DNA of 64,000 bases from Bin55 sp965116055 (lineage in GTDB: Bacteria > Pseudomonadota > Gammaproteobacteria > Pseudomonadales > Azotimanducaceae), in NCBI GenBank assembly GCA_965116055.1, contig OZ220466.1, positions 2,976,001 to 3,040,000 of the forward strand, read 5' to 3'. The notes beneath the pieces are model-generated. The model searched no databases. It was given only the letters and a program-made list of their open reading frames with translations, and was not told the DNA's origin. The translations under genes and the position numbers were made by a program. Below, piece after piece: positions 37,007 to 45,674 of the stretch (positions are counted from its first letter, which is position 1; each line of letters opens with the position of its first letter).

Positions 37007-37675
37007 ATGGAACTCTACGACGTCATGCGAACGACGTTCGCTTCGCGGCAACATTGCTCCGACACGATTGACGATGCAACAGTCTATCGAATACTTGACA
37101 ATGCCCGCTTTGCGCCAAGCGGCGGCAATCGTCAGGGTTGGCACGTGATCGTTGTACGAGACGGTCAAAAGAGACAAGCTCTTGGACCACTCATTACGCC
37201 CGTCATGCAACGCTATCGGGCCATGCAAAAAGCAGGTGAAAACCCGTATAACACGATTGAGCCTTCCTCAGTCAGCGAGACTGATGTGGCAAATGAATCA
37301 GTACCAAGTCAATTTCTAGCTCAATTTACGGAAGCGCCGGTACTTCTGCTAATCCTCGTCGACCTTCGAGTAGTCGCTGCGATGGACAGCGAGCTAGATC
37401 GAGTAGGCGTGATCGCGGGTGCATCAATCTACCCATTTGCATGGAACATCCTGCTTGCAGCGCGAAACGAAGGCCTAGGCGGTACGCTGACGACATTCCT
37501 ATCCGCCAGCGAGCCCAAGGTCAAATCGCTGTTTGCTATTCCAGATGAATATGCTGTTAGCGCACTGATACCGATCGGCAAACCCGTCAAGCAACTAACG
37601 CAATTGCGGCGCAACCCGGTGTCTGCTTTCACAACCGTGGACTCCTTTGATGGTGATGTCTTTTCCTCTCCTTAA
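37007..37675 (+). CDS. Nitroreductase-family FMN protein
   Basis: A 222-residue flavin reductase-type protein. Key stretches: ELYDVMRTTFASRQHCSD at the start, RILDNARFAPSGGNRQGWHVIVV (FMN binding), AGASIYPFAWNILLAARNEGLGGTLTT and the end LIPIGKPVKQLTQLRRNPVS. Members reduce nitro compounds, quinones or enones with NAD(P)H. The frame is open upstream to 36872, but ATG 37007 is where family similarity begins; the longer form would overlap the symporter gene. Confidence 0.9.
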   Translation: MELYDVMRTTFASRQHCSDTIDDATVYRILDNARFAPSGGNRQGWHVIVVRDGQKRQALGPLITPVMQRYRAMQKAGENPYNTIEPSSVSETDVANESVPSQFLAQFTEAPVLLLILVDLRVVAAMDSELDRVGVIAGASIYPFAWNILLAARNEGLGGTLTTFLSASEPKVKSLFAIPDEYAVSALIPIGKPVKQLTQLRRNPVSAFTTVDSFDGDVFSSP

Positions 37676-37730
37676 TATCCTACCGACCGCTGAGACACTT
37701 TGCATGTCCGGCAGGATGGACTAGAGCGTC

Positions 37731-38171
37731 ATGGAAGAACAAGGTGAATTCCTCATACCGGCTTCTCGCGAGGAGGTTTGGAAAGCCTTGCAGGATCCCG
37801 AGATCCTCAAGCGCTGTATTGACGGATGCGAAGCCATGACAGCTGTCGACTCCCATTCGTTCAACTGCGTCGTCGCCATCAAAATCGGTCCTGTGAAAGC
37901 TCATTTCTCCGGTACCATTCGTATGCTTGACCAGGATCCACCTAGTCGTTATTCCCTTGATGTCAATGCTCAAGGAGGTACGGCCGGGTTCGGCAACGGG
38001 CGAGCTGATGTCGCACTCGAAGACGCGCCCGAGGGTACCCGACTAACTTACCATGCAAAAGGCACTATCGGCGGCAAACTCGCGCAACTTGGTGCGCGAC
38101 TCTTTCAGTCTTTCAGTCGCAAAATGACACGTACGTTTTTCGAGCGTTTTTCAGCGCACTGGGTAGCATAA
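37731..38171 (+). CDS. coxG: CoxG-like SRPBCC protein
   Basis: Carbon-monoxide-dehydrogenase subunit G family, 146 residues, an START/SRPBCC lipid-binding-type fold. Signatures: GEFLIPASREEVWKALQDPEILKRCIDGCE, IKIGPVKAHFSGTI, and GRADVALE. In CO dehydrogenase clusters CoxG helps recruit the enzyme to the membrane. It lies just before coxSLM in the same direction, fitting that role. Confidence 0.9.
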   Translation: MEEQGEFLIPASREEVWKALQDPEILKRCIDGCEAMTAVDSHSFNCVVAIKIGPVKAHFSGTIRMLDQDPPSRYSLDVNAQGGTAGFGNGRADVALEDAPEGTRLTYHAKGTIGGKLAQLGARLFQSFSRKMTRTFFERFSAHWVA

Positions 38172-38223
38172 TCCGTTCATCCAGGCGCTGTAACCTGACT
38201 TCACGTCCCAAGGGAGGAGGAAG

Positions 38224-38685
38224 ATGAAAGTGGATCTCGCGGTTAATGGCAAACAGCATGTCATTGACGTATCGGACAATGCGCTGCTCTCGGATGTGCT
38301 GCGCGAAACGCTAGGACTTTCAGGCACGCACATTGGCTGCGACACAAGTCAATGCGGCGCATGTACCGTGCACATGGACGGTCGTTCGGTGAAATCATGC
38401 AGCATCCTTGCTGGGCAAGCCGATGGTAGTGAAATCACCACCATTGAAGGCATCGCTACCAACGACGAACTCCACCCAATGCAAGTGGCGTTTCGCGCTA
38501 ATCACGCACTCCAGTGCGGATTCTGTACGCCTGGTATGATCATGAGCGCGATTGATTTACTGCAATCCAGCGACCACTCGCTAAGTACTGCCAAGGTACG
38601 CGATGGACTCGAAGGAAATTTCTGTCGCTGTACGGGCTATCACAACATCGTCAAGGCTGTGCTTGATGCACAGTCCAATATGTAG
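38224..38685 (+). CDS. coxS: Xanthine dehydrogenase-type small subunit, 2x[2Fe-2S]
   Basis: Iron-sulfur subunit of a molybdenum hydroxylase, 153 residues. The plant-type cluster motif is HIGCDTSQCGACTVHMDG with Cys after CSI, and the C-terminal cluster uses QCGFCTPGMIM and FCRCTGYHNIV. A very strong ribosome site (GGGAGGAGGAAG) precedes the ATG, implying high expression. It passes electrons from the Mo site to FAD. Confidence 0.96.
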   Translation: MKVDLAVNGKQHVIDVSDNALLSDVLRETLGLSGTHIGCDTSQCGACTVHMDGRSVKSCSILAGQADGSEITTIEGIATNDELHPMQVAFRANHALQCGFCTPGMIMSAIDLLQSSDHSLSTAKVRDGLEGNFCRCTGYHNIVKAVLDAQSNM

Positions 38686-38691
38686 GGATCA

Positions 38692-41046
38692 ATGATGAAC
38701 GCTGAAACTGGCATTGGTGCATCCGTCCTACGCAAAGAGGATGCGCGTTTTATTACTGGCACTGGTCAGTACACTGACGACATTAACGTATTCGGACAGA
38801 CTTACTGTGTGTTCGTGCGCTCACCGCACGCACGCGCACGCATCAAAAGCATTCATACGGAAGCCGCGCAGGCAATCAGCGGCGTTATCCGCGTGTTTAC
38901 TGGTAACGAACTCGTCGAAGATGGCATCGGTGACTTACCTTGCGGCTGGGTAGTCACGAGTAAAGATGGCGAGCCGATGGTCGTACCGCCTCATCCGCCG
39001 ATTGCTTCGGAAGTCTTGAATTACGTAGGTGAACCCTACGCTTTCGTGGTTGCGGAAACACTCCAGGCGGCACGTGACGGCGCCGAGGCCGTGCACGCAG
39101 ATTTTGAGATATTAGACCCTGTTGTAGATACAGCCACGGCTTTGACCGACAAACAGATCCATGCGAACGTACCCAACAATCAGGCGTACGATTGGGAGCT
39201 TGGCGATAAAGAAGCGACCGACGCTGCATTTGCAAAAGCTGAACACATCACGACACTAGAAATCACGAATAATCGGTTAATTCCAAACGCGATCGAGCCC
39301 CGGGCTGCGCTGGGCTCGTACGACACGGCTTCCAGTACCTACACGCTCTATACGACATCACAAAATCCACATGTCGAGCGAGTTGTCCTCGCACTGTTCG
39401 TCAATGTAGCGCCCGAAGCAAATCTCCGCGTCATTTCCCCAGACGTTGGTGGCGGCTTTGGCTCGAAAATCTTCGTGTATGCCGAAGAAACTGCGGTTAT
39501 TTGGGCTTCCGCGAAGGTAGGCCGGCCGATTAAATGGAAGGCGGATCGAACCGAGTCGTTTCTCGCTGACGCTCATGGACGCGACCACGTAACCAAGGCG
39601 CAACTCGCCTTGAAGTCGGACGGCGACATACTCGGCTTGCGCGTACAAACCATCGCCAATATGGGTGCGTATCTGTCGACATTTTCGTCGAGTGTGCCGA
39701 CCTATCTCTACGGCACGTTGATGGCCGGACAATACAAAACCCCTGCGATCCATGTCGAAACGCAAGCCGTGTTTACGAATACTGCACCGGTCGACGCTTA
39801 TCGTGGCGCCGGACGGCCCGAAGCAACCTATGTGGTCGAACGCATAGTCGAAACTGCGGCACGTGAACTTGGCATGGACCCAGTGGAACTTCGACGCAAG
39901 AACTTTATCCCCCCGGATGCGTTTCCATACCAAACCCCTGTCGCGCTTCAATACGACACGGGTAATTACGCGGCGAGCCTCGCCAAAGCATTGGAAATGG
40001 CGGATAGCGACGGCTACGCTGTGCGTAAAGCAGCATCCGAAGCGAACGGTAAATTACGCGGCAGAGGTTACTCCTGTTACATTGAAGCCTGTGGCCTCGC
40101 GCCGTCCCAACTCGTGATTTCCTTGGGAGCTGGCGTCGGTCTATTTGAGTCCGCCGAAGTGCGCGTTGATGTATCCGGTTCAGTTACCGTCATGACCGGC
40201 GCACACAGCCACGGGCAGGGTCATGAGACAACGTTCGCTCAACTTGTCTCCGATCGCCTAGGCATTCCGTTCGAGAGCATCAACGTCATTCACGGCGACA
40301 CAGGTCGTTCCGACTACGGGCTTGGCACCTACGGCTCGCGCTCCATTGCGGTCGGTGGTTCGGCTATCGACAAAGCGCTTGATAAGATCGTCGCAAAAGG
40401 CAAGAAAATCGCTGCCCACATGTTCGATACAACCGACGACCAGGTGGAGTTTGCCGATGGTCAGTTCAGCTATGCTGGTAGCAACGAGCCCAAACCGTTT
40501 GCAGAGATTGCGGGGGCGGCTTACATTCCAGCGGTTTATCCACTTGATGAACTGGAACCCGGTTTATCGGAAAAGGCTTTTTACGATCCGCCTAACTTTA
40601 CGTACCCTGCCGGATCCTATGTTTGCGAAGTCGAAATTGACCCGGAAACGGGCGAGACTGAAATTCAGAAATTCGTTGCCGTCGACGATTTCGGTAACGT
40701 CATTAACCCGATGATCGTCGAAGGCCAAGTACATGGCGGTCTCGCGCAGGGCATCGGTCAAGCATTGCTTGAACACGGCGTTTACGATACAACCGGTAAT
40801 TTGCTTTCGGGTTCGTACATGGACTACGCTATGCCCAGAGCGTTCGATTTACCTGACTTTGAGGTCGACATGACGTCAACGCCCTGCACACACAATCCAC
40901 TGGGCGTCAAAGGTTGCGGCGAAGCTGGAGCGATCGGCTCACCCGCGGCCGTGATGAATGCTGTGACTGACGCCTTGGGCGTGAAAGATCTACCTATGCC
41001 AGCGACGCCTCGCGCCGTGTGGGAAACCATTCAACAAAGAGCGTAA
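38692..41046 (+). CDS. coxL: Molybdopterin-binding large subunit, form II CoxL-like aldehyde/CO-dehydrogenase family
   Basis: Mo-MCD hydroxylase catalytic subunit, 784 residues. Hammerhead domain near residues 15-125 (EDARFITGTGQYTDDI, FVRSPHARARI); Mo-binding domains with SPDVGGGFGSK, the active-site loop DAYRGAGRPEATYVVER, GAHSHGQGHETTFAQLVSDRLG, and the final GEAGAIGSPAAVMNAV with the catalytic glutamate. The loop AYRGAGR marks form II; genuine CO oxidisers have AYRCSFR. So an aldehyde, purine or aromatic/heterocyclic substrate is more likely than CO. Mo-cofactor maturation genes are not adjacent. Confidence 0.93.
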   Translation: MMNAETGIGASVLRKEDARFITGTGQYTDDINVFGQTYCVFVRSPHARARIKSIHTEAAQAISGVIRVFTGNELVEDGIGDLPCGWVVTSKDGEPMVVPPHPPIASEVLNYVGEPYAFVVAETLQAARDGAEAVHADFEILDPVVDTATALTDKQIHANVPNNQAYDWELGDKEATDAAFAKAEHITTLEITNNRLIPNAIEPRAALGSYDTASSTYTLYTTSQNPHVERVVLALFVNVAPEANLRVISPDVGGGFGSKIFVYAEETAVIWASAKVGRPIKWKADRTESFLADAHGRDHVTKAQLALKSDGDILGLRVQTIANMGAYLSTFSSSVPTYLYGTLMAGQYKTPAIHVETQAVFTNTAPVDAYRGAGRPEATYVVERIVETAARELGMDPVELRRKNFIPPDAFPYQTPVALQYDTGNYAASLAKALEMADSDGYAVRKAASEANGKLRGRGYSCYIEACGLAPSQLVISLGAGVGLFESAEVRVDVSGSVTVMTGAHSHGQGHETTFAQLVSDRLGIPFESINVIHGDTGRSDYGLGTYGSRSIAVGGSAIDKALDKIVAKGKKIAAHMFDTTDDQVEFADGQFSYAGSNEPKPFAEIAGAAYIPAVYPLDELEPGLSEKAFYDPPNFTYPAGSYVCEVEIDPETGETEIQKFVAVDDFGNVINPMIVEGQVHGGLAQGIGQALLEHGVYDTTGNLLSGSYMDYAMPRAFDLPDFEVDMTSTPCTHNPLGVKGCGEAGAIGSPAAVMNAVTDALGVKDLPMPATPRAVWETIQQRA

Positions 41047-41049
41047 GTC

Positions 41050-41835
41050 ATGCATCAATTCAACTTTCGACGCGCTTCGAATCTGACGGAAGCGCACCAA
41101 ATTTTTCAGGCTTCTTCGGATGCTGTATACATCGCTGGCGGTATGACATTAATCCCATCGTTGAAGCTGCGCCTCGCGAGCCCGATTGATGTCGTCGATC
41201 TTAGCCGGATTGAGGACCTTGACACCATATCCGAGACCAACGGCACACTTAGCGTCGGTGCAACTGCAAGGCATTGTGATGTCGCGAAAACAAACGCTAT
41301 CCCAGCGCTTGCAACGCTAGCTAGCGGCATCGGTGATGCTCAAGTTCGCAATTGTGGAACCATCGGTGGCAGCTTGGCGAACAATGACCCTGCGGCAGAC
41401 TATCCCGCAGCGATCGTCGCGCTCGGCGCCTCAGTCCATACGGACCGACGCGTCATTCCAGGCGATGAGTTCTTCATGGATTTATTTACGACCGCGTTGG
41501 AAGAAGGTGAGATCATCACACGAGTGGAGTTCCCCATTCCGGTTCGAGCTGCCTATATGAAATTCGCGAATCAGGCGTCCCGTTTCGCGATCGTCGGTGT
41601 CATGGTTGCCGAGACCGATTCGGGGATACGCGTCGGCATCACGGGTGCGGCTGCATGTGCGTTCCGCTTAACTGAATTTGAAGAGGCGCTAGCCACTAAT
41701 TTTTCGGCCACAGTACTTGACGAGATTTCCGTTGACAGCAGTGAATTCAATGACGATATGCACGCGTCCGCGGCGTTCCGAGGCCATTTGGTCAAAGTGA
41801 TGGCAAAACGTGCAGTTGATCGACTAACTTCGTGA
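41050..41835 (+). CDS. coxM: FAD-binding medium subunit of molybdenum hydroxylase
   Basis: FAD subunit, 261 residues. Features of the PCMH-type FAD domain: FRRASNLTEAHQIF at the start, AGGMTLIPSLKLRLASP, VGATARHCDVAKT, DAQVRNCGTIGGSLANNDPAADYPAA, and the C-terminal CO-dehydrogenase flavoprotein domain with KFANQASRFAIVGVMV. The order small-large-medium (S-L-M) differs from the M-S-L order usual in form I clusters. Its stop overlaps the GTG of the next gene. Confidence 0.94.
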   Translation: MHQFNFRRASNLTEAHQIFQASSDAVYIAGGMTLIPSLKLRLASPIDVVDLSRIEDLDTISETNGTLSVGATARHCDVAKTNAIPALATLASGIGDAQVRNCGTIGGSLANNDPAADYPAAIVALGASVHTDRRVIPGDEFFMDLFTTALEEGEIITRVEFPIPVRAAYMKFANQASRFAIVGVMVAETDSGIRVGITGAAACAFRLTEFEEALATNFSATVLDEISVDSSEFNDDMHASAAFRGHLVKVMAKRAVDRLTS

Positions 41836-42860
41836 CACGAATCCAAAGTTATCGGTGTCATGAGATATCCGATGACATTGGCAGCATTCGGCTCGATGAA
41901 ATCGATTTAGTCGATCCGGAACCAGACGAAGTTCAAATCCGGGTGAAAGCCTGCGCTGTCAACTTTCCCGATCTACTCATGATTCAGGACAAGTACCAGT
42001 TCCATCCACCACGGCCCTTCGCACCCGGTGGCGAGGGTGCGGGTGTTGTCGCTAAACTCGGTGCCAATGTCACTTCATTGCGAGAAGGCGATGCAGTGAT
42101 ATTCGGCAGTCGCTACGGCGGCTTCTCTGAAGCCATTAACTTACCATCGCAAGCCGTAAGACCATTACCGAAACACATGAATTTTGCCCAAGGTGCATCA
42201 TACAACACGGCATATTCCACCGCATGGGTCGCGCTTTCGTACCGCGGCAACCTGCAAGCCAGCGAGTGGCTCCTGGTACATGGAGCAACGGGAGGTGTTG
42301 GTTTAGCTGCAGTGGATATTGGTAAGTTACTCGGAGCCAACGTGATTGCAACGGGCGGACGCGACGACAAACTTGCGATCGTGAAGTCGCGCGGTGCGAA
42401 TGAAGTAATCAACTACACGCAAACAGACGGTTCGTTAGGCGGCTTTCGTGCGCGCGTCAAAGAAATCACCGGTTCAGGCGGGGTTGATGTCGTGTTCGAC
42501 CCGGTTGGCGGCGACGTATTCGACGAATCAATGCGGTGCGTGAATTTTGGGGGACGCATATTGACGATCGGGTTTACCAGTGGACGCTGGCCTCAAGCGC
42601 CAGTCAATCTGATTTTGATCAAGATGCTCTCAATCATTGGTGTGCGCGCAGGCGAAATCGGCCGCCGCAATCCCGAGCTCGGGGTAAAGTTCCGGCGCGA
42701 ACTCAACGATCTAGCCCAATCCGGAAAAATCGTACCCTATGTATGCAAAGGTTTTCCGCTCAAACAAGCCGTAGAGGCGATGCGAATGCTTGAACAACGT
42801 GAGGTTGTTGGTAAGTGCGTCGTCACCATGAACGGTTACGAGGTTGCTGCAAACTCATGA
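41832..42860 (+). CDS. NADPH:quinone oxidoreductase-family (MDR) protein
   Basis: Zinc-independent medium-chain reductase, 342 residues. Stretches: RVKACAVNFPDLLMIQDKYQ, PFAPGGEGAGVVAKLGANVTSL, YNTAYSTAWVALSYRGNLQ, and the NADPH-binding VHGATGGVGLAAVDIGKLLGA. Such enzymes reduce quinones or alpha,beta-unsaturated carbonyls, including acryloyl/crotonyl-CoA-like compounds. The start GTG 41832 overlaps the coxM stop by four bases, so it belongs to the cox-like operon and probably acts in the same pathway. Confidence 0.9.
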   Translation: MTRIQSYRCHEISDDIGSIRLDEIDLVDPEPDEVQIRVKACAVNFPDLLMIQDKYQFHPPRPFAPGGEGAGVVAKLGANVTSLREGDAVIFGSRYGGFSEAINLPSQAVRPLPKHMNFAQGASYNTAYSTAWVALSYRGNLQASEWLLVHGATGGVGLAAVDIGKLLGANVIATGGRDDKLAIVKSRGANEVINYTQTDGSLGGFRARVKEITGSGGVDVVFDPVGGDVFDESMRCVNFGGRILTIGFTSGRWPQAPVNLILIKMLSIIGVRAGEIGRRNPELGVKFRRELNDLAQSGKIVPYVCKGFPLKQAVEAMRMLEQREVVGKCVVTMNGYEVAANS

Positions 42861-42874
42861 AGCGTCAAGGTCTG

Positions 42875-43996
42875 TTATAACGCGCAACCACCCTGCAGGA
42901 TGGTTGGAAATCGCTCAAAGACATCGTCGGGCACGCCAGCGTATTTTTTAGCTGCCACATCTCTATCCCATACATTCGCCATCCGACGGACTGTATTGGC
43001 TTCGCCGAGACTGATATTGTCGAGTAGATAGTAAGGCGAAACTAATGGAAAAAACTGAAGCGGCCAGTCCGATCCATATATCAAGCGGGGCACCAACATC
43101 GGAGTTTCCAGGGCACGCCGCAAGTAACCGAGTTTATTAACCTGGGTAAGACTTGATATATCCGCATAGAGATTTGGATATTGTTCGAACATTCGCAGAA
43201 AACGATCGAACTGCGCTTCACCATCTATATGACCCGTTGTCGCAATGTGCGCCGCAATCACCGACACGCCCATTGAAAGCGGCAATTCCAAACGTAGTGG
43301 ATCCCCCAGGGAGTCGTCCGCATCACCGAATGATGCTTCTGCACCTGTATGCGTGAGAAGCGGCATACACAATTCCGCCATGCGACGATAGAATGGCTTG
43401 ATCCGCTCGTCGCCTGGATTGATGTGCATGATGTTCGGAATCCATTTGATGAGCACCGCACCCTGGGCGACCACACGCTCAAGTCGATCCATGCTATCGT
43501 GGCGCAGAGGGTTTATGCTCGCACCAACAAGTAAATTGTCAAACCGAGCAAGTTCCTCGAACAGATACGCGTTCGGCACGTAAAACTGCGTCTTCTCAAC
43601 ATCCAGCTCACCCTGCCCGTCCACGACACCGTCCATAGCCAATATCACAGCCTTCTCGACAAACTGCGATGCTGCAATGTTCTCCGAAAGCTTTTCAAGC
43701 AGCACTCTATCACCATGGGCCGCTAATTCATCTTCGGTCACATCAAAAGCTCGTAAATAAATACCGAACTTCCAAGAATCTCTTAAATCAGATCCGATGA
43801 ATGCTCCGCTATCGCCATAACCCAAACCCGCGGCATGCACATGCATATCGATATAGCCGCGTTGTGGCAGGATGAGAGGCTCCGCATCCAATACGAAGAA
43901 ACTTACGTAACCTAATCCTGCGGCCACAAGCAATACGCCGACCCCAAGTAATCGTCGTTGCGATTTAATCCAGAGCCACATGTTTAAGAAATCCAT
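42875..43996 (-). CDS. Membrane-anchored amidohydrolase (Amidohydro_2 family)
   Basis: TIM-barrel hydrolase/decarboxylase of 373 residues. An N-terminal membrane helix (GVGVLLVAAGLGYVSFFVL) places the catalytic domain outside the cytoplasm. The metal motif YIDMHVHAAG, then IKWIPNIMHINPGDE, LTHTGAE, and YGSDWPLQF are visible. This group includes decarboxylases of aromatic acids and lactonases. It converges on the quinone reductase gene with a 14-base gap. Confidence 0.85.
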   Translation of the reverse strand: MDFLNMWLWIKSQRRLLGVGVLLVAAGLGYVSFFVLDAEPLILPQRGYIDMHVHAAGLGYGDSGAFIGSDLRDSWKFGIYLRAFDVTEDELAAHGDRVLLEKLSENIAASQFVEKAVILAMDGVVDGQGELDVEKTQFYVPNAYLFEELARFDNLLVGASINPLRHDSMDRLERVVAQGAVLIKWIPNIMHINPGDERIKPFYRRMAELCMPLLTHTGAEASFGDADDSLGDPLRLELPLSMGVSVIAAHIATTGHIDGEAQFDRFLRMFEQYPNLYADISSLTQVNKLGYLRRALETPMLVPRLIYGSDWPLQFFPLVSPYYLLDNISLGEANTVRRMANVWDRDVAAKKYAGVPDDVFERFPTILQGGCAL

Positions 43997-44041
43997 GAAG
44001 TGGGTTCAAAATCTCAACGACCGTGCAATAATTCAAGCACG

Positions 44042-44116
44042 GCGGGTGTCGTATAACGGTTATTACCCCAGCTTCCCAAGCTGGCGACGAGGGTTCGACT
44101 CCCTTCACCCGCTCCA
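44042..44116 (+). tRNA. tRNA-Gly (anticodon CCC)
   Basis: A complete 75-base cloverleaf with encoded CCA. The acceptor GCGGGTG pairs with CACCCGC, followed by T and CCA. The D arm GTAT...ATTAC matches the E. coli glyT type. The anticodon arm is CCAGC-TTCCCAA-GCTGG with CCC at positions 34-36, and the T arm contains GGGTTCGACTCCC. A possible -10 (AATAAT) lies about ten bases upstream. It stands alone between two minus-strand genes. Confidence 0.95.
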
Positions 44117-44135
44117 AATACTCGTCCTGGCCAAG

Positions 44136-45218
44136 TTATTCGAACATCACAATATTTCTCGCAACTTCACCGGTCGCCAGTTGTTCAAACGCCGTGTTGA
44201 TGTCGCCCAGCCCTATGTGCCCCGAGATCATGTCATCAAGATGGAGCTTGCCTGCAAGGTAGAAATCAACAAAACGTGGCATATCGACGCGAAACCTGTT
44301 GGACCCCATGTTAGAACCTTGCAGTTTTTTTTCTCGCAAAAGTTCAGGCCCGTGAATCTCGATATGGGTACCGACAGGGATCATCCCAATGACAGTCGCA
44401 CAACCGCCCGCGGCGATCATTTTCCAAGCTTGTTCGGTCGTCTTTTTCAACCCGATCGCCTCGAAGGCGTAGTGAACGCCACCTCCAGTCATTTCACGCA
44501 CTGCCTCTACTGGATCGACTTCGCTTGCGTTGATCGTATCCGTCGCACCAAACTTCCGGGCTAACTCAAGTTTGCTAGGCACCGTATCAATAGCGATCAC
44601 TCGACCCGCACCTGCGAGTTCAGCGCCATTGACACATGACAACCCAACGCCGCCACATCCTATGACCGCTACCGTCGTGCCGGGCTCAATAGCAGCTGTG
44701 TGAATCACCGCGCCGACACCCGTCGTCACACCGCAACCAATCAAAGCCGCGCGATCTAACGGTATATCTTTACGAATCTTCACAACGGCATGCTCATGAA
44801 CCAGCATGTATTCGGCGAACGACGAAAGATTGAGAAATTGAGCGATCGAACCATTTGCGTTAGACAGCCGCGGTTCGTCACCCATGCCGCGCTGCAATTC
44901 GGGCTCCTGGCACAATGACATGTGCCCCGTCAGGCAATATTCACAATGGCCGCAAAACGCGGACAGGCATGTAATCACATGATCGCCGGGTTTGACGTAC
45001 ACAACATCGGATCCAACCTGCTCAACCACACCGGCCGATTCATGCCCAAGTATGCAGGGCAACGGATACGGATAAGTACCGTTCTGAAAATGCAGATCGG
45101 AGTGGCACACACCGGCTGCCACCGTACGCACGAGTACCTCGCGAGCCTTAGGTTTCCCGATTGATACATCTTCTAATACGAGCGGTCTCTTTACTTCGTT
45201 CAGTACTGCGGCTTTCAC
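44136..45218 (-). CDS. Zinc-dependent alcohol dehydrogenase
   Basis: Medium-chain dehydrogenase, 360 residues, near class III/NDMA-type enzymes. The catalytic zinc site has AAGVCHSDLH and LGHESAGVVEQVG; the structural zinc uses the four cysteines in CGHCEYCLTGHMSLC. The nucleotide fold is VIGCGGVGLSCVNGAELAGA with IDT after it, favouring NAD. GTG 45218 is preceded by GGGGGAT. It oxidises an alcohol or aldehyde hydrate; the substrate is open. Confidence 0.93.
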   Translation of the reverse strand: MKAAVLNEVKRPLVLEDVSIGKPKAREVLVRTVAAGVCHSDLHFQNGTYPYPLPCILGHESAGVVEQVGSDVVYVKPGDHVITCLSAFCGHCEYCLTGHMSLCQEPELQRGMGDEPRLSNANGSIAQFLNLSSFAEYMLVHEHAVVKIRKDIPLDRAALIGCGVTTGVGAVIHTAAIEPGTTVAVIGCGGVGLSCVNGAELAGAGRVIAIDTVPSKLELARKFGATDTINASEVDPVEAVREMTGGGVHYAFEAIGLKKTTEQAWKMIAAGGCATVIGMIPVGTHIEIHGPELLREKKLQGSNMGSNRFRVDMPRFVDFYLAGKLHLDDMISGHIGLGDINTAFEQLATGEVARNIVMFE

Positions 45219-45674
45219 TTTCTATCCCCCTAAAAACGAACGACTTTCATTAAGTGATCAACGATTGCACATTAAAGCAAAATTCAAGTAGTCCCATAGG
45301 CACGTGATTTCCTGCGAGATGGACATCGTTTGGTCTTGTTCATCTTAATGAAACTTATTTATAAAAACCACTTTACTGCGTTCTCAATTTCAACCATCAA
45401 GAGTCAGTCAACGTTTGCTCGTGGAAAGTACGTAAACCAATCTCGGGGCCTTTAGGATATGACCCACCCTTCGCGTAGAGCCGGCAACAATGCAAACCGG
45501 CACTCAAAGGCGCGCAGCATATTGACGGTACCGTGTCGTTAACTGTGTTTGAAGGACGAGACACCGTCGTCTTAGTTATTTATTTCACGAACAATTCGAC
45601 CAAGTCATAAGACGAGCGCTCATTCCGATACTAACCCGTTATCGGCCATGTAAGGTTATAGCTGGGATTGCTGA
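45219..45674. other. Intergenic region between alcohol dehydrogenase and TonB receptor
   Basis: No gene seen on either strand. It contains a perfect 10-base palindrome ACGGTACCGT (45525-45534) and a hairpin GCCGG...CCGGC around 45481-45502. The dehydrogenase promoter must lie near its left end. I see no terminator with a T-run for the receptor gene. Confidence 0.45.

Noticed and set aside
38224..41835. Aerobic CO dehydrogenase (CO oxidation)
   Set aside because: The active-site loop is AYRGAGR, the form II type, not AYRCSFR, and the gene order is S-L-M. CO oxidation is not supported.
44042..44116. tRNA-Gly as the attachment site of an integrated element
   Set aside because: No integrase, no duplicated tRNA end and no change in gene content on either side.
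43980..44564. Plus-strand open frame of 194 codons
   Set aside because: It runs through a complete tRNA-Gly gene and antisense to the alcohol dehydrogenase.
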